43,187 nucleotides of DNA from a candidate division WOR-3 bacterium (GCA_016867815.1 VGIR01000016.1:1-43187), one strand, 5' to 3'; shown: positions 8,694 to 17,355, counted from the stretch's first letter. Numbers and translations: made by a program. The notes: a model not told the origin generated them from the letters alone.

Positions 8694-8774
8694 GGGACAC
8701 GATTCCGGAAAGCCGGGACAGTCCCTCGGAGCGCGAGGACGCGCGGTACAGACCCGGTTTTCCGGTCATGTCCC
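8694..8774. repeat. Palindromic element, copy A
   Basis: Outer arms GGGACACGATTCCGGAAA... and ...TTTTCCGGTCATGTCCC are inverted repeats of about 22 bases with small indels. The 41-base core (8714-8754, GGGACAGTCCC to GGTACAGACCC) is almost identical (3 differences) to the reverse complement of the element inside hypE at 33384-33425. It lies just before the duplicated promoter at 8788. Confidence 0.85.
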
Positions 8775-8787
8775 CGCCGCCGCGCGG

Positions 8788-8816
8788 TTGACACCGGTAG
8801 CGGCCGTGGGTAAGAT
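8788..8816 (+). promoter_or_regulatory. Duplicated promoter upstream of the DUF2723 gene
   Basis: TTGACA (8788-8793), a 17-base spacer and TAAGAT (8811-8816). The whole stretch 8782-8842 is a near copy of 10693-10753, the promoter and start of yjbQ. An ATG follows 12 bases after the -10 box. Confidence 0.85.
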
Positions 8817-8828
8817 TGCCGAGCCCGA

Positions 8829-8864
8829 ATGACGAGTTCCGACATCACAACCAATGGCGGTTGA
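8829..8864 (+). CDS. Eleven-codon leader frame, copy of the yjbQ start
   Basis: ATG at 8829 opens MTSSDITTNGG and stops at TGA 8862-8864, directly before the ATG of the DUF2723 gene. The peptide matches the first residues of YjbQ (MTSFEVTTH) at most positions, and the DNA around it is the duplicated yjbQ promoter region. It is probably a by-product of the duplication, but because its stop touches the next start it could couple translation of the membrane protein. Expression is not shown. Confidence 0.45.
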   Translation: MTSSDITTNGG

Positions 8865-10655
8865 ATGACGCGTAACCGCTCGCAACATCTCGTCTGGCTT
8901 GCTGTCCCACTGACGTTCGGCGTCTACTTCCTCACGCTTTCCCCCGCCGTCGGCATGATTGACTCAGGCGAGTTGGCAGCCGGATGCCTCCTCTTGAACA
9001 CCCTGCACTCGACTGGATACCCGCTGTATACGCTGCTCGGACGACTGGCGAGCCTGGTACCGCTGGGGACGGTGTTTCACCGGGTGGCGATGTTGAGCGC
9101 GGTTCCGGCTGCTCTTGGCGTGGCGCTCTTGCTCTTGCTCGGGCTTCGGCTTGGCCTGTCAAGACCGGTGGCCGGTGCCGCCGCGCTGCTATTGGGTTTC
9201 TCGTTTCCGGTATGGAGTTCGGCGGTCGACGTCGAGTTGTTCGGCCTGACGCTCCTCATGGTTTCGCTGCTGTGGCTCCTGGCCGAATCGGCCGGGTCGG
9301 GAAGGTCGCTGCCGGTTCTTGCCTACGTCGCCGGCCTCGCTATGACCAACCACCTGACCGCGGCCAGCACGGTTCTTGGAGTGGCGCTGGTCGTAGTCCT
9401 GAGCTATCGGAAGGACCTCGTGCGCAGGCTTCCCGCGCTGGCCTTGCTGTTGATTCTCGGGTTGTCGGTATACGTGTTTCTGGTGTTGCGCTCCCGGGCC
9501 GGCCCCCTGTTCCCGTGGGGCAATCCCGACAATCTTGAGCGCTTCTGGTGGACCGTGACGGGGAGGGAGTTTCAGATCCGGATGTTCTCCCTGCCGTTCC
9601 CGGCGGTTGTGCACAATGCCGTCCGCGGGGCAGCGCTCCTGGCCCGCAGCCTCGTGTATGTGCTGGTTCCGGTCGTCTTCTATGGCGCGGTCCGGCTGTT
9701 CCGCCAGCGGCGAAACCTGGCCATCGGACTCATTGTGGCAACCGTGCTGCTCTTTGGCTATGCAGTCAACTACAACATTCCGGATATCAAACCCTACTAC
9801 ATACCCTGCGTGTTTGCGCTCATTCTGCTCGCCGCGGTCGGGCTCGAAGGGTTGATCTCGAACGTCGAACGTCGAGCGCGGAGCCCTGTAGCCAGGACTG
9901 CGCTCCGACAGGCACCCTGGCTTCTCGGAATTGCAGCGCTGGTCCTGAACTTCCCGGTTGCGGGCAAGCAGGGCGACTACGTCGCCCACGATTACATGAT
10001 GAACATGCTGACATCCGCCGGGCAGAACGCCACCATCATCACCAACTGGCGGGACCTCTCCGGGCCCATGTTCTACCTGCAGCACGCCGAGCACGTCCGG
10101 CCGGACGTGTGCTTCATCGACAAAGAGCTGCTTCGAGAACCATGGTACCTCCACTACCTCGAGCGCGACTATCCCTGGTTGGTTGAGCGCTCTCGGGCCG
10201 AGATCGAGGCGTACCGACCGTACGTTGAGCAGTTTGTACACGGCCAGATCAAGAACACCGCCGAGATTCAGCGTCGTTACATCGCTCTGCTTGAGAGCTT
10301 CGTCGACCGCAGCCCGGAACGGCCGGCCTATACGACCTTTGATGTGACTAAACGGCGCGGCGCCGACGCCGGTTTGATGTTTGTCGGCGTGCGCCGCGCG
10401 CCGGTCGGAGTGCTGTTCCAGATCAGGCGCGACTCAGTCCTGCCTGATTTCGACTATGCCAAGCTCGTCGTCCGCCTGCCGCGGAACGAACCTGACTCAC
10501 TGACCCGGGCTGTGCTGTCCGTCTACCGGCACTTCGTCATTCGCCGCGCGAATGCGCTCGCGGAGTTCGGACGCCCGGACGAGATTCCGCCGCTGCTCGC
10601 GTGGTACCGCTCGCTCCCCGTCGCCCGCCTGGCGCCGCTTCCGGACAGCAGCTAG
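8865..10655 (+). CDS. DUF2723 membrane protein (TMEM260-like glycosyltransferase family)
   Basis: This is a 596-residue protein. About ten hydrophobic segments fill residues 8-370, starting with VWLAVPLTFGVYFLTL. The first loop carries the family's signature acidic site and motif (GMIDSGELAAG, then HSTGYPLYTLLG), as expected for the GT-C-like fold of DUF2723. The eukaryotic member TMEM260 is an O-mannosyltransferase, so a polyprenyl-sugar-dependent transferase role at the membrane is a reasonable inference. The C-terminal third (from NMLTSAGQNATIITNWRD) is a soluble domain. At about residues 332-341 the sequence SNVERRARS is encoded by a tandem repeat word (gaacgtcgaacgtcgagc), apparently an in-frame insertion in a loop. 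No Shine-Dalgarno sequence is present; the start abuts the leader frame's stop. It is probably co-expressed with yjbQ or independently from the promoter at 8788. Confidence 0.85.
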   Translation: MTRNRSQHLVWLAVPLTFGVYFLTLSPAVGMIDSGELAAGCLLLNTLHSTGYPLYTLLGRLASLVPLGTVFHRVAMLSAVPAALGVALLLLLGLRLGLSRPVAGAAALLLGFSFPVWSSAVDVELFGLTLLMVSLLWLLAESAGSGRSLPVLAYVAGLAMTNHLTAASTVLGVALVVVLSYRKDLVRRLPALALLLILGLSVYVFLVLRSRAGPLFPWGNPDNLERFWWTVTGREFQIRMFSLPFPAVVHNAVRGAALLARSLVYVLVPVVFYGAVRLFRQRRNLAIGLIVATVLLFGYAVNYNIPDIKPYYIPCVFALILLAAVGLEGLISNVERRARSPVARTALRQAPWLLGIAALVLNFPVAGKQGDYVAHDYMMNMLTSAGQNATIITNWRDLSGPMFYLQHAEHVRPDVCFIDKELLREPWYLHYLERDYPWLVERSRAEIEAYRPYVEQFVHGQIKNTAEIQRRYIALLESFVDRSPERPAYTTFDVTKRRGADAGLMFVGVRRAPVGVLFQIRRDSVLPDFDYAKLVVRLPRNEPDSLTRAVLSVYRHFVIRRANALAEFGRPDEIPPLLAWYRSLPVARLAPLPDSS

Positions 10656-10698
10656 CACACAAAGACATGGACGCCGTCATTCCGCGCGGCCTGCGCGG

Positions 10699-10727
10699 TT
10701 GACAGCGGTAGCGGCCGTGGGTAAGAT
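10699..10727 (+). promoter_or_regulatory. Promoter of yjbQ
   Basis: TTGACA (10699-10704), a 17-base spacer and TAAGAT (10722-10727), 12 bases before the ATG at 10740. A transcript starting seven bases past the -10 box would have a leader of about six bases and no Shine-Dalgarno sequence. Confidence 0.85.
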
Positions 10728-10739
10728 TGCCCAGTCCGA

Positions 10740-11135
10740 ATGACGAGTTTCGAGGTGACAACGCATGTCCGCACGGAGCTTCTCGATATCACCGACAAGG
10801 TGAGGGACGCCGTCGCTCAATCCCAGGTCGGCTCGGGGATGTGTTTTGTCTACGTGCCACACACGACCGCGGGAGTAACCGTGAATGAGAGTTACGACTC
10901 GGACGTGGCTCGCGACATCACGGAAGCTCTATCGAAGCTTGTCCCCCATCGCGGCGGGTACGCCCATTCCGAGGGCAATTCCGACGCGCACATTAAGGCG
11001 GCAATGGTCGGCTCCTGCCAGGCAATGCCGGTCGAGGATGGCCGGCTGACTCTCGGCCGGTGGCAGGGAGTCTTTTTCTGCGAATTCGACGGCCCGCGGC
11101 AAAGGCGGGTCCAGGTACAGGTAACAGGCAAATGA
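10740..11135 (+). CDS. yjbQ: YjbQ family (UPF0047) protein
   Basis: This is a 131-residue, single-domain protein spanning the full family length. Conserved features are VYVPHTTAGVTVNESYD (His plus Asn/Glu of the presumed active site), the HRGGYAHSEGNSDAHIKA segment and the C-terminal LGRWQGVFFCEFDGPR. The family has been described as secondary thiamine-phosphate synthase from weak complementation activity; its real substrate is uncertain. It starts 12 bases from a strong promoter without a ribosome site, so the mRNA is nearly leaderless. The aminotransferase gene follows after a 101-base spacer of repeat words and could be read through. Confidence 0.93.
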   Translation: MTSFEVTTHVRTELLDITDKVRDAVAQSQVGSGMCFVYVPHTTAGVTVNESYDSDVARDITEALSKLVPHRGGYAHSEGNSDAHIKAAMVGSCQAMPVEDGRLTLGRWQGVFFCEFDGPRQRRVQVQVTGK

Positions 11136-11222
11136 GGGACAAGAGATGAAGGGACAAAGGGATAGAGTGACGGATTCCGCGCACTTGATCCCTCGATCCC
11201 TTGATCCCTCGATCCCTTCTCT
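11136..11222. repeat. GATCCCTYGATCCC word repeats
   Basis: The spacer holds four GATCCCT(C/T) words in a row (11187-11217), preceded by GAAGGGACAAAGGGATAG, which can pair with them. The same word (acttgatcccttgatcgc) recurs at 32482-32499 in the spacer behind the site-2 protease promoter region. Confidence 0.75.
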
Positions 11223-11236
11223 CTAAAGGAGGTCCG

Positions 11237-12310
11237 TTGGCACATAAGAAGCTCTTCATCCCGGGCCCGACCGAGGTCCGGGAAGAAGTCCTCAAAGCAC
11301 AGGGGCAGTGGATGATCGGGCATCGCTCGAAGGATTTCGGCGAGCTCAACAAACGCTGCATTGACAAGAGCAAGCAGATACTGAACACCAAGAACTATCT
11401 GTTCTGGTACACGTCTTCCGGCACCGGCTGCATGGAAGGCGCGCTCCGCAACGTCGTGACCGGAAAGATACTCCACACCGTCAACGGCGCGTTCTCGGAC
11501 CGCTGGTTCAAGATCTCCAAAGCCTGCGGCAAGCAGGCAAGCTCCTTGGCGGTCGAGTGGGGCAAGGCGATCAAGCCGGAGATGGTCGACGCCGAACTCG
11601 CCAAGGGCGGCTACCAGGCAGTCACCATCACCCAGAACGAAACCTCGACCGGCGTGCGCAATCCGATTGAGGATATCGCCAAGCTGGTTCGCACCAAGTA
11701 CCCGGACGTGCTCATCCTGGTCGACGCAGTGTCCGGCATCATGGGCGACTGGTTCGACATCGACGGCCTGGGACTCGACATCGTGGTCGCATCGTCACAG
11801 AAGGCGGTCGCGCTGCCGCCCGGCCTGGCCATCTCCGTTATCTCCCAGCGCGCGCTCGACAAGTGCCGCACGGTGACCGACCGCGGTTACTACTTCGACT
11901 ACGATGCGATGCTCAAACGCTACGAGAAGGACTTCCAAACCCCGACCACGCCCGCGGTGTCGCTCTTCTGGGCCCTTGACCTCCAGCTCGATGCCATCCT
12001 GAAGGAAGGAATGCAGAACCGCTACCAGCGCCACCTGGAAATGGCGAGGTTCACCCGCGACTGGACCGCGAAGTACTTCAAGGTCTACGCGGAGCCCGGC
12101 TATGAGTCGGTCACCTTGACCACGGCTGCCAACACGCGCAACATCGTGGTCAAGGACCTGAACAGCGAGCTCGGCAAGCGGGGCATGCAGATCTCCAACG
12201 GCTACGGCGACATCAAGGAAAAGACCTTCCGCATTGCGCACATGGGCGACCTCACAATGGCGGACATGAAGGAAGTGACCACCGCCATCGTGGACGTGCT
12301 CAAGTTGTAG
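11237..12310 (+). CDS. Class V aminotransferase (alanine-glyoxylate/serine type)
   Basis: This is a 357-residue PLP enzyme of fold type I. I choose the TTG at 11237 (MAHKKLFIPGPTEVREE) because AAAGGAGGT ends three bases upstream and the family starts at exactly this P-G-P-T segment. Conserved parts are SGTGCMEGALRNV (PLP phosphate region), ETSTGVRNPIEDI, LVDAVSGIMGDWFDID (Asp contacting the ring nitrogen) and VVASSQKAVALPPG, with Lys189 as the Schiff-base lysine. The group covers serine-pyruvate, serine-glyoxylate and alanine-glyoxylate transaminases, and the phosphonate enzymes. The substrate cannot be fixed from the sequence, and no pathway partner is adjacent. Confidence 0.9.
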   Translation: MAHKKLFIPGPTEVREEVLKAQGQWMIGHRSKDFGELNKRCIDKSKQILNTKNYLFWYTSSGTGCMEGALRNVVTGKILHTVNGAFSDRWFKISKACGKQASSLAVEWGKAIKPEMVDAELAKGGYQAVTITQNETSTGVRNPIEDIAKLVRTKYPDVLILVDAVSGIMGDWFDIDGLGLDIVVASSQKAVALPPGLAISVISQRALDKCRTVTDRGYYFDYDAMLKRYEKDFQTPTTPAVSLFWALDLQLDAILKEGMQNRYQRHLEMARFTRDWTAKYFKVYAEPGYESVTLTTAANTRNIVVKDLNSELGKRGMQISNGYGDIKEKTFRIAHMGDLTMADMKEVTTAIVDVLKL

Positions 12311-12332
12311 TAACACGACTGGCCTGACGACC

Positions 12333-12378
12333 CTGACGCCTCGCGGCCGATACCCGGCGGTGGGGCGTCAGACGTTTC
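12333..12378 (+). terminator. Probable terminator after the aminotransferase gene
   Basis: An 8-bp stem CTGACGCC (12333-12340) with GGCGTCAG (12364-12371), followed by ACGTTTCT. The loop is long (23 bases) and can fold further through CGGC/GCCG. The U-tract is short, so strength is uncertain. A second small hairpin AGGCG-AGA-CGCCT lies at 12431-12443. Confidence 0.5.
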
Positions 12379-12490
12379 TACGGCCGGCTATTCCAGGAGA
12401 GCCGCCCGGTGTCGACCTAGGAGACCCCTCAGGCGAGACGCCTCCAACCGCTGCACTCCGTCGGGGTGACGTCTGCAGACGGTTTCATCA

Positions 12491-14794
12491 ATGAGCGAAC
12501 TGGCGTTGGTGGTCTTGCTGCTGGGCACCTTTCTCCGGGTCGGAACCGTCGGTTCGCGCGCGACCGAACCCTATGCGGACGCGGCGGTCATCCGCTTCGC
12601 CAACGGCATGAACATCGACACCCGCGTCACTCCCTTGCCTGAGCCGGGCTCGCACCTGGAGACTGGGACCTGCTGGCTTGTGCACCTGACCGGCCCGGTG
12701 CGGCAGGAATGGCTGGCAAAGCTCAGGCGCCTCGGAGCCGATCCGGTCTGTTACCTCGCGTACCAGACGCTTGTGTGCAGGCCGTGGCGAGACATACCGG
12801 CCAGCGAGGTGAGAGGGCTGGACTTCGTCGACTGGCTCGGTCCCTTGCCAGCGGCAGCCAAACTCGCCCCTGAATTGACTGCCTTTGCTACCGGCTCCTC
12901 CCTCATCCCTCATCCCTCATCCCTCTTTATCCTCTCCGTCTGGCCGGGTTGCGACCCGAACGCCGTCGCTCTGGCGATAACCTCAGCCGGCGGAGAGGTC
13001 ACCAAGGTGGCAGGCCACTCCGTCCGTTTCCGGTTTGATGCCTCGCGCGTTTCTGAACTGGCTGAGATGGAAGCCGTCGCCTGGATTCAGGAATGCAGTC
13101 CGGCCCGGAGCTTCAACCGCGATGTGCAGTGGGTCATGCAGATCGGCTGGCGACCGGAGCGTCCCGACGAAATCACCGGCCGCCCCCTCTGGCAGCACGG
13201 CATCCGCGGCCAGAATATGGTCGTCGGCTTGTTCGACACCGGAATATCCACCGAGCATGACATGTTCATCGACTCGTCCGTACCGATAACAGCGCCCGGT
13301 CTCTTCCCCGGGCACCGCAAGATAGTCGCGTACAAGCTCTACGAAGGCGCCGCCTTCGGCGATGCGGGCAGTCATCACGGCACAGCGGTCGCCGGGACCC
13401 TCTGCGGCAACGACTCGGTCGCAGGCAACGCGTCCGACCTCGACGGAGTCGCGCCGGACTGCCGCCTCTACTTCGTCGACGAGGGAAGCGCCTTCGGCTT
13501 CCACGTGTTCGACACCGACTTCACCGCGCTCCTCGACTCGGTTCGTCTGAGCAACGGACTGATCGAGCCGGTCCGTCAGGTGTCCGGCTCGTTCGGCACC
13601 GAAGAAAGCCTGAGCTACTACCGGATCGAGGAGTCGTCGGTCGACGCGGTTTGCTGGAAAGACAAGCAATTCCTGGTGCTCTGGGCCGCGGCCAATCGCC
13701 GAGGACCCCGCTACAACATCGGCCACCCGGCCGTAGCCAAAAACGTCCTGACCGTCGGCGCCTGCCACAACGGCACGCAGAGCAACAGCGTCTGGTTTCA
13801 ATCATCCCGCGGCCCGTGCCGGGACGAACGCATCAAGCCTGACATCCTCGCTCCGGGCGTGGATGTTGCCACTGCCGACGGCCGCGCTCCTCACTCCTAC
13901 GTAACGTCCAGCGGCACCAGCCTGTCCGCGCCGGCCGCGAGCGGTGCTCTGATGCTGCTGCGCCAGTACTTCGCCGAAGGCCGCTATCCGACCGGGACGC
14001 CCGATTCGGCACGTCGCATCACCCAGCTCAGCTCGGCGCTGATGCGCGCAATGGCAGTTGCGGCTGCCGACTCGAATGTCGGCGACGAATACATGCCCAA
14101 CGATGCCGCGGGATGGGGCCGGCTTGATGTCTCAACCATCATGCACTTTCCCGGCGACAGCAACGGACTTGCGTTCGGCGACCAGCCGGTCGGGGTCGCA
14201 ACCGGGCAGGACATGACCTTTCAGTTCGAGCTGGCCGGACGCGCGCCGATCCATGTCGTACTGGCCTGGACCGACACCGCTGCCGCGCCCGGGGCGGCAA
14301 TTGCGATTGTCAACGACCTCGACCTGGAGCTGACCAGCCCGGATGGAAACCATTACCGCGGCAACCAGTTCTACAGAGGCTGGTCTTGGACGAATCCGCC
14401 GGACTGGGATAGTCGCAACGTCGTGGAAGTGTGCCGTGTCCCACATCCCCTGACCGGACGCTGGACCGCACGCGTCATCGGCCGCAACGTCTACACACCT
14501 CTCCAGCCGTTTGCCGTCGCTGTGCGGGGCGGAATCGCCGGCATTGGCCCCGGCGTTGCAGAGTCGGACACGGCTGTTCCTCGAAGAGCAGTCCCGAGGA
14601 CGGCGTTTGCGCTGCCCCATCGGCCCGGCTGGAACCTGGCGGTTTTCGCCATCGATGGCAGACAGGTATTCGAGGTACTCGTTCCCAGGTCGGGGCCACC
14701 GCAGTTGCCGCTTCTGTCGCCCGGAGTCTACCTCTACCGGCTTTCCTCCGGCAATCTGCCGCCCGAAACCGGCAAACTGGTGATCGCGCGCTAG
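12491..14794 (+). CDS. Secreted subtilisin-like (S8) serine protease
   Basis: This is a 767-residue protease. Residues 1-24 form a signal peptide (ELALVVLLLGTFLRVGTVGS); roughly residues 30-215 look like an S8 propeptide region. The catalytic domain follows with Asp249 (GLFDTGIS), His296 (SHHGTAVAGTLCG) and Ser477 (SSGTSLSAPAASG), plus the oxyanion-type Asn (AAANRRGPRYN). A beta-sandwich (P/proprotein-convertase-like, from FQFELAGRAPIHVVLAW) and a C-terminal sorting tail (GVYLYRLSSG, TGKLVIAR) come after it, as in the exoproteins at 3.8-8.4 kb. Within the propeptide, residues 136-149 (SSLIPHPSSLF) are encoded by CTCATCC tandem words and look like an in-frame repeat insertion. No good Shine-Dalgarno sequence precedes the ATG. 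Confidence 0.92.
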   Translation: MSELALVVLLLGTFLRVGTVGSRATEPYADAAVIRFANGMNIDTRVTPLPEPGSHLETGTCWLVHLTGPVRQEWLAKLRRLGADPVCYLAYQTLVCRPWRDIPASEVRGLDFVDWLGPLPAAAKLAPELTAFATGSSLIPHPSSLFILSVWPGCDPNAVALAITSAGGEVTKVAGHSVRFRFDASRVSELAEMEAVAWIQECSPARSFNRDVQWVMQIGWRPERPDEITGRPLWQHGIRGQNMVVGLFDTGISTEHDMFIDSSVPITAPGLFPGHRKIVAYKLYEGAAFGDAGSHHGTAVAGTLCGNDSVAGNASDLDGVAPDCRLYFVDEGSAFGFHVFDTDFTALLDSVRLSNGLIEPVRQVSGSFGTEESLSYYRIEESSVDAVCWKDKQFLVLWAAANRRGPRYNIGHPAVAKNVLTVGACHNGTQSNSVWFQSSRGPCRDERIKPDILAPGVDVATADGRAPHSYVTSSGTSLSAPAASGALMLLRQYFAEGRYPTGTPDSARRITQLSSALMRAMAVAAADSNVGDEYMPNDAAGWGRLDVSTIMHFPGDSNGLAFGDQPVGVATGQDMTFQFELAGRAPIHVVLAWTDTAAAPGAAIAIVNDLDLELTSPDGNHYRGNQFYRGWSWTNPPDWDSRNVVEVCRVPHPLTGRWTARVIGRNVYTPLQPFAVAVRGGIAGIGPGVAESDTAVPRRAVPRTAFALPHRPGWNLAVFAIDGRQVFEVLVPRSGPPQLPLLSPGVYLYRLSSGNLPPETGKLVIAR

Positions 14795-14826
14795 CGGGTC
14801 GGGCAGGAAATCAAGGAGCAATGGAA

Positions 14827-14846
14827 CCGGGCCTGCAGTTGCCCGG
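14827..14846. terminator. Hairpin between converging genes
   Basis: CCGGGC (14827-14832) pairs with GCCCGG (14841-14846) between the protease stop and the stop of the minus-strand regulator gene. It has no U-tract, so it is at best a weak bidirectional terminator. Confidence 0.35.
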
Positions 14847-14887
14847 CACCGGATGCCTTGTATCTCTCCAGCGTGGATTCCTCCCGG

Positions 14888-15793
14888 CTACACCAGCCCG
14901 GGAACCCACTTCGTGTTGATTACCACCTCGCGGTTCCACATCACCGCGGCGACCCGTACTCCGACAATCTGGTCCAGGAAAGCGACGGTGTCAAGCAACC
15001 TCCCGATTCCCCATACGTCGCCCTCAACCTGCATGTAGCGGTCGCGATAGGTCTTGCCGGAAAACACGACCCTGAGCCCGGCCTCGGCGACAAGCCGCTC
15101 CAGCCGGTCCGGACGGTGCCCGGTCTCTATCAGAAAGTGGAAATGGCCGAAGTTTTCAACCGGCGCCCAGTTCACCTCCGGCAGGACGCGCAGGACTCCC
15201 GTGCGATTGGTGTCGCTCCAAAGCAGCCGGTCGAGCTTGGCCCGCACCCAGGTCTGGGTTCGGTCCATGGCCAGGCCGACTTCGGGAATCCCGGACTCCG
15301 GGTGCTCGACCAGGTAGCGTACCAGGTCCTTCTCGTCTCTGGAAAGAGGCAGGGCAACCGGGAAAGAGTATTCGGCGACCCGGTACACCTCGTGGTAGTC
15401 GATGCCCGGCGCTTTGCGGATGAAGTCGGCCTCCTTGTCGAAGTCGCGCGAGTAGAACAGCACCGCCAGGTTCGGCCCCACCTGGTCTGGCAGGCTTGCG
15501 TTCAGCACGATTTCGCTCACGAACGGCAGCTTGGCCGCGAGCGCGTTCGCGAGACCCAGGCCACTTCTTGAGTTGGCAAGCACGGCGGCCCAGACCCAGT
15601 CGCCGCCCAGGAGCGGCGGCACTACGAGCGTGGTCTTGAACCCACGGATCACGCCGAGCGAGATGAGCCGCCGCAGGCGCTCCGCGTAGTCCGCCGGCTT
15701 AAGCCCTGCCGTCGTCACCTCGCCGTCAGTGGGAAACCACCCTCGGGTCTCGGCCAGCCTCAGCGCCGCAACGTCGCTCTTCTCAAGTATCAT
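14888..15793 (-). CDS. Tandem winged-helix (Lrp/AsnC-like) protein
   Basis: This is a 301-residue protein. ATG 15793 is chosen because AGGAGG (15798-15803) lies four bases upstream. The protein appears to be two copies of one layout. Each has an N-terminal helix-turn-helix (residues ~6-55, AALRLAETRGWFPTD... LGVIRGFKTTLVVPP; and ~135-185, EKDLVRYLVEHPESGIPE...RAKLDRLLW) followed by an alpha/beta sensor-like half (WVWAAVLANSR; HFHFLIETGHRPDRLERLV). This resembles Lrp/AsnC and the AhbA/AhbB-NirDL group, which also come as fused pairs. A transcriptional regulator is the simplest reading, but a decarboxylase-like AhbAB role cannot be excluded without haem genes nearby. It is followed by no gene on its own strand. 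Confidence 0.6.
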   Translation of the reverse strand: MILEKSDVAALRLAETRGWFPTDGEVTTAGLKPADYAERLRRLISLGVIRGFKTTLVVPPLLGGDWVWAAVLANSRSGLGLANALAAKLPFVSEIVLNASLPDQVGPNLAVLFYSRDFDKEADFIRKAPGIDYHEVYRVAEYSFPVALPLSRDEKDLVRYLVEHPESGIPEVGLAMDRTQTWVRAKLDRLLWSDTNRTGVLRVLPEVNWAPVENFGHFHFLIETGHRPDRLERLVAEAGLRVVFSGKTYRDRYMQVEGDVWGIGRLLDTVAFLDQIVGVRVAAVMWNREVVINTKWVPGLV

Positions 15794-15819
15794 CACGCCT
15801 CCTGCTCGGGTCCGCATTC

Positions 15820-15955
15820 GTCATTCGGAATCCGGACTTCGTCGTACCGGCCGCCTCCTCACCCTCGCTCCGCTCTCCCTCTCCTCTGAGAGGAGAGGGA
15901 CGGGATGAGGAGTATCCCGTACTTCGTCATTAGGAATTCGGACTTCGTCATCTCT
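15820..15955. repeat. ATGACGAAGTCC words and a 10-bp-stem hairpin
   Basis: The spacer between the regulator gene and the sugar transferase gene is made of repeat words. Minus-strand ATGACGAAGTCCGAATTCC and relatives occur at 15825-15855 and 15925-15953. Between them lies a near-perfect hairpin CCCTCTCCTC (15877-15886)/GAGGAGAGGG (15890-15899). The ATGACGAAGTC word recurs at the starts of the 26290-26544 gene and of hypE (33617-33626). Confidence 0.8.
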
Positions 15956-17251
15956 CTAGTACGACCCCTTCCTCGACAGCACCGCACTCGGGGTCCTGAG
16001 TATGATCTTCAGGTCCTCCCAGAAAGTCCACTCCTGCACGTAGCTCGTGTCCATCTGCACGCGCGAGTCGTAGCTCGTGTCGTTTCTGCCCGATACCTGC
16101 CACCGGCCCGTGGCCCCGGGCGGGACGCGGAACATCACCAGCGAATGCTCTTTGTAGTACTTCACCTCATCGTCCACAATTGGCCGCGGCCCGACGAAAC
16201 TCATCTGGCCCGCCACGATGTTGAAGAACTGCGGCAGTTCGTCGATGCTGAAATCGCGCAGGAACCTGCCCACGCGGGTGACGCGCGGGTCGTTCTTCAG
16301 CTTGAACTTCTCCTCGAACTCCTGCTTAAGCGCAGGGCTGGAGTCAAGCAGGGCCTTCAGCCGCAGGTCTGCGTCCCGGTGCATGGTCCGGAACTTGAGT
16401 ATCCTGAGGTCGCGCATGTTCCGCCCCAGCCGTCGGTGCCGGTAGAAGACCGGGCCCGGGCTGTCCAGCTTGATGACGACACTTGTGACGATATAGACCG
16501 GACTCAGGATGATAATGGTCAGCGCGGACAGCACCAGGTCCACGACGCGCTTCAGCCTTCGGCCCACACCGGAGAGCGAATACGAGGCAATCGGCCGCGG
16601 ATGGGGTCCGGACAGATACGTTGACATCTTGAAAGAAGGAACGCCGATGAAATCGACGAAGTAGTCACTCGACAGGCCGGCCACAATGTACTCGGTCTTC
16701 GGATTCGAACTGTCGACGATGATCGTGTCGTACTTGGCGACTCGTCCCCGGTCGTCCGAGTTCGCCTTGAGCCATGCCGGGAGGTCTTCGAGCGTGATGA
16801 CCTCAACGCATTCGAAGCCCCACCAGCGCAGCAGCCTAGTCTTGGTGAAGTGCAGATCGGTGACGAGCAGCACGGGCTGACGGGTAAGGTAACGCAGGCA
16901 AAGGCCGATCAACGGTGCGAGAGCGTTCAGGTAGACCCAGAGCGCCAGCCAGAACTTGACCGTTACCGCCTCGGCCCAAGGCCATACGCCGTGCAGGAAG
17001 CTGTATCCGGCGTAGGCCAGGCCGAACGCGGCCTGGGTTCTTAGCGTGAGGCCGAAATTGGCGCGGGAGGTCGCTTCGAACTCTCCGGCCACGTAGCTCG
17101 CGCCGATGAGGATGATCCAGACGGCGACGACCGTAGTCACGGATGCCGAGTCCTGTACGAACGTGTTCCTGAGAATGGTGATGGCGAGCAACAGGAACAG
17201 CAGCTCCATCACTACCCGTACAGGACCGTTGTTCCTTGAGCTTATCTTCAT
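15956..17251 (-). CDS. Polyprenyl-phosphate sugar-1-phosphate transferase
   Basis: This is a 431-residue protein of the WbaP/WcaJ/PglC-like family that starts exopolysaccharide, O-antigen or glycan synthesis by moving a sugar-1-phosphate onto undecaprenyl phosphate. Residues ~10-130 contain four membrane helices ([15 protein letters not shown] and following), ~130-225 a Rossmann-like CoA-binding-type domain, and ~230-431 the catalytic bacterial sugar transferase domain. Seen there are [47 protein letters not shown] (catalytic Asp-type), [33 protein letters not shown] and a C-terminal [15 protein letters not shown] promoter ends 16 bases before the ATG and no Shine-Dalgarno sequence is present. 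The sugar is not predictable and there are no other glycan genes in the window. Confidence 0.93.
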   Translation of the reverse strand: MKISSRNNGPVRVVMELLFLLLAITILRNTFVQDSASVTTVVAVWIILIGASYVAGEFEATSRANFGLTLRTQAAFGLAYAGYSFLHGVWPWAEAVTVKFWLALWVYLNALAPLIGLCLRYLTRQPVLLVTDLHFTKTRLLRWWGFECVEVITLEDLPAWLKANSDDRGRVAKYDTIIVDSSNPKTEYIVAGLSSDYFVDFIGVPSFKMSTYLSGPHPRPIASYSLSGVGRRLKRVVDLVLSALTIIILSPVYIVTSVVIKLDSPGPVFYRHRRLGRNMRDLRILKFRTMHRDADLRLKALLDSSPALKQEFEEKFKLKNDPRVTRVGRFLRDFSIDELPQFFNIVAGQMSFVGPRPIVDDEVKYYKEHSLVMFRVPPGATGRWQVSGRNDTSYDSRVQMDTSYVQEWTFWEDLKIILRTPSAVLSRKGSY

Positions 17252-17267
17252 CTACTGGGTCTCTGGC

Positions 17268-17295
17268 AGTCTATCAGGAGCACCCAGCCAGTCAA
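17268..17295 (-). promoter_or_regulatory. Promoter of the sugar transferase gene
   Basis: On the minus strand TTGACT (17290-17295), a 16-base spacer and TAGACT (17268-17273). The ATG at 17251 is 16 bases downstream, giving a leader of under ten bases. Confidence 0.7.
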
Positions 17296-17355
17296 GCGCG
17301 CCAGCCTCTCAGCCCCGTCAGACCGTCGAGTGGATGCTTCGCACCGCCCTGTTCC

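Noticed and set aside
9189-10241. 350-residue minus-strand frame inside the DUF2723 gene
   Set aside because: Composition is that of an antisense shadow; the plus-strand protein has a clear family and promoter.
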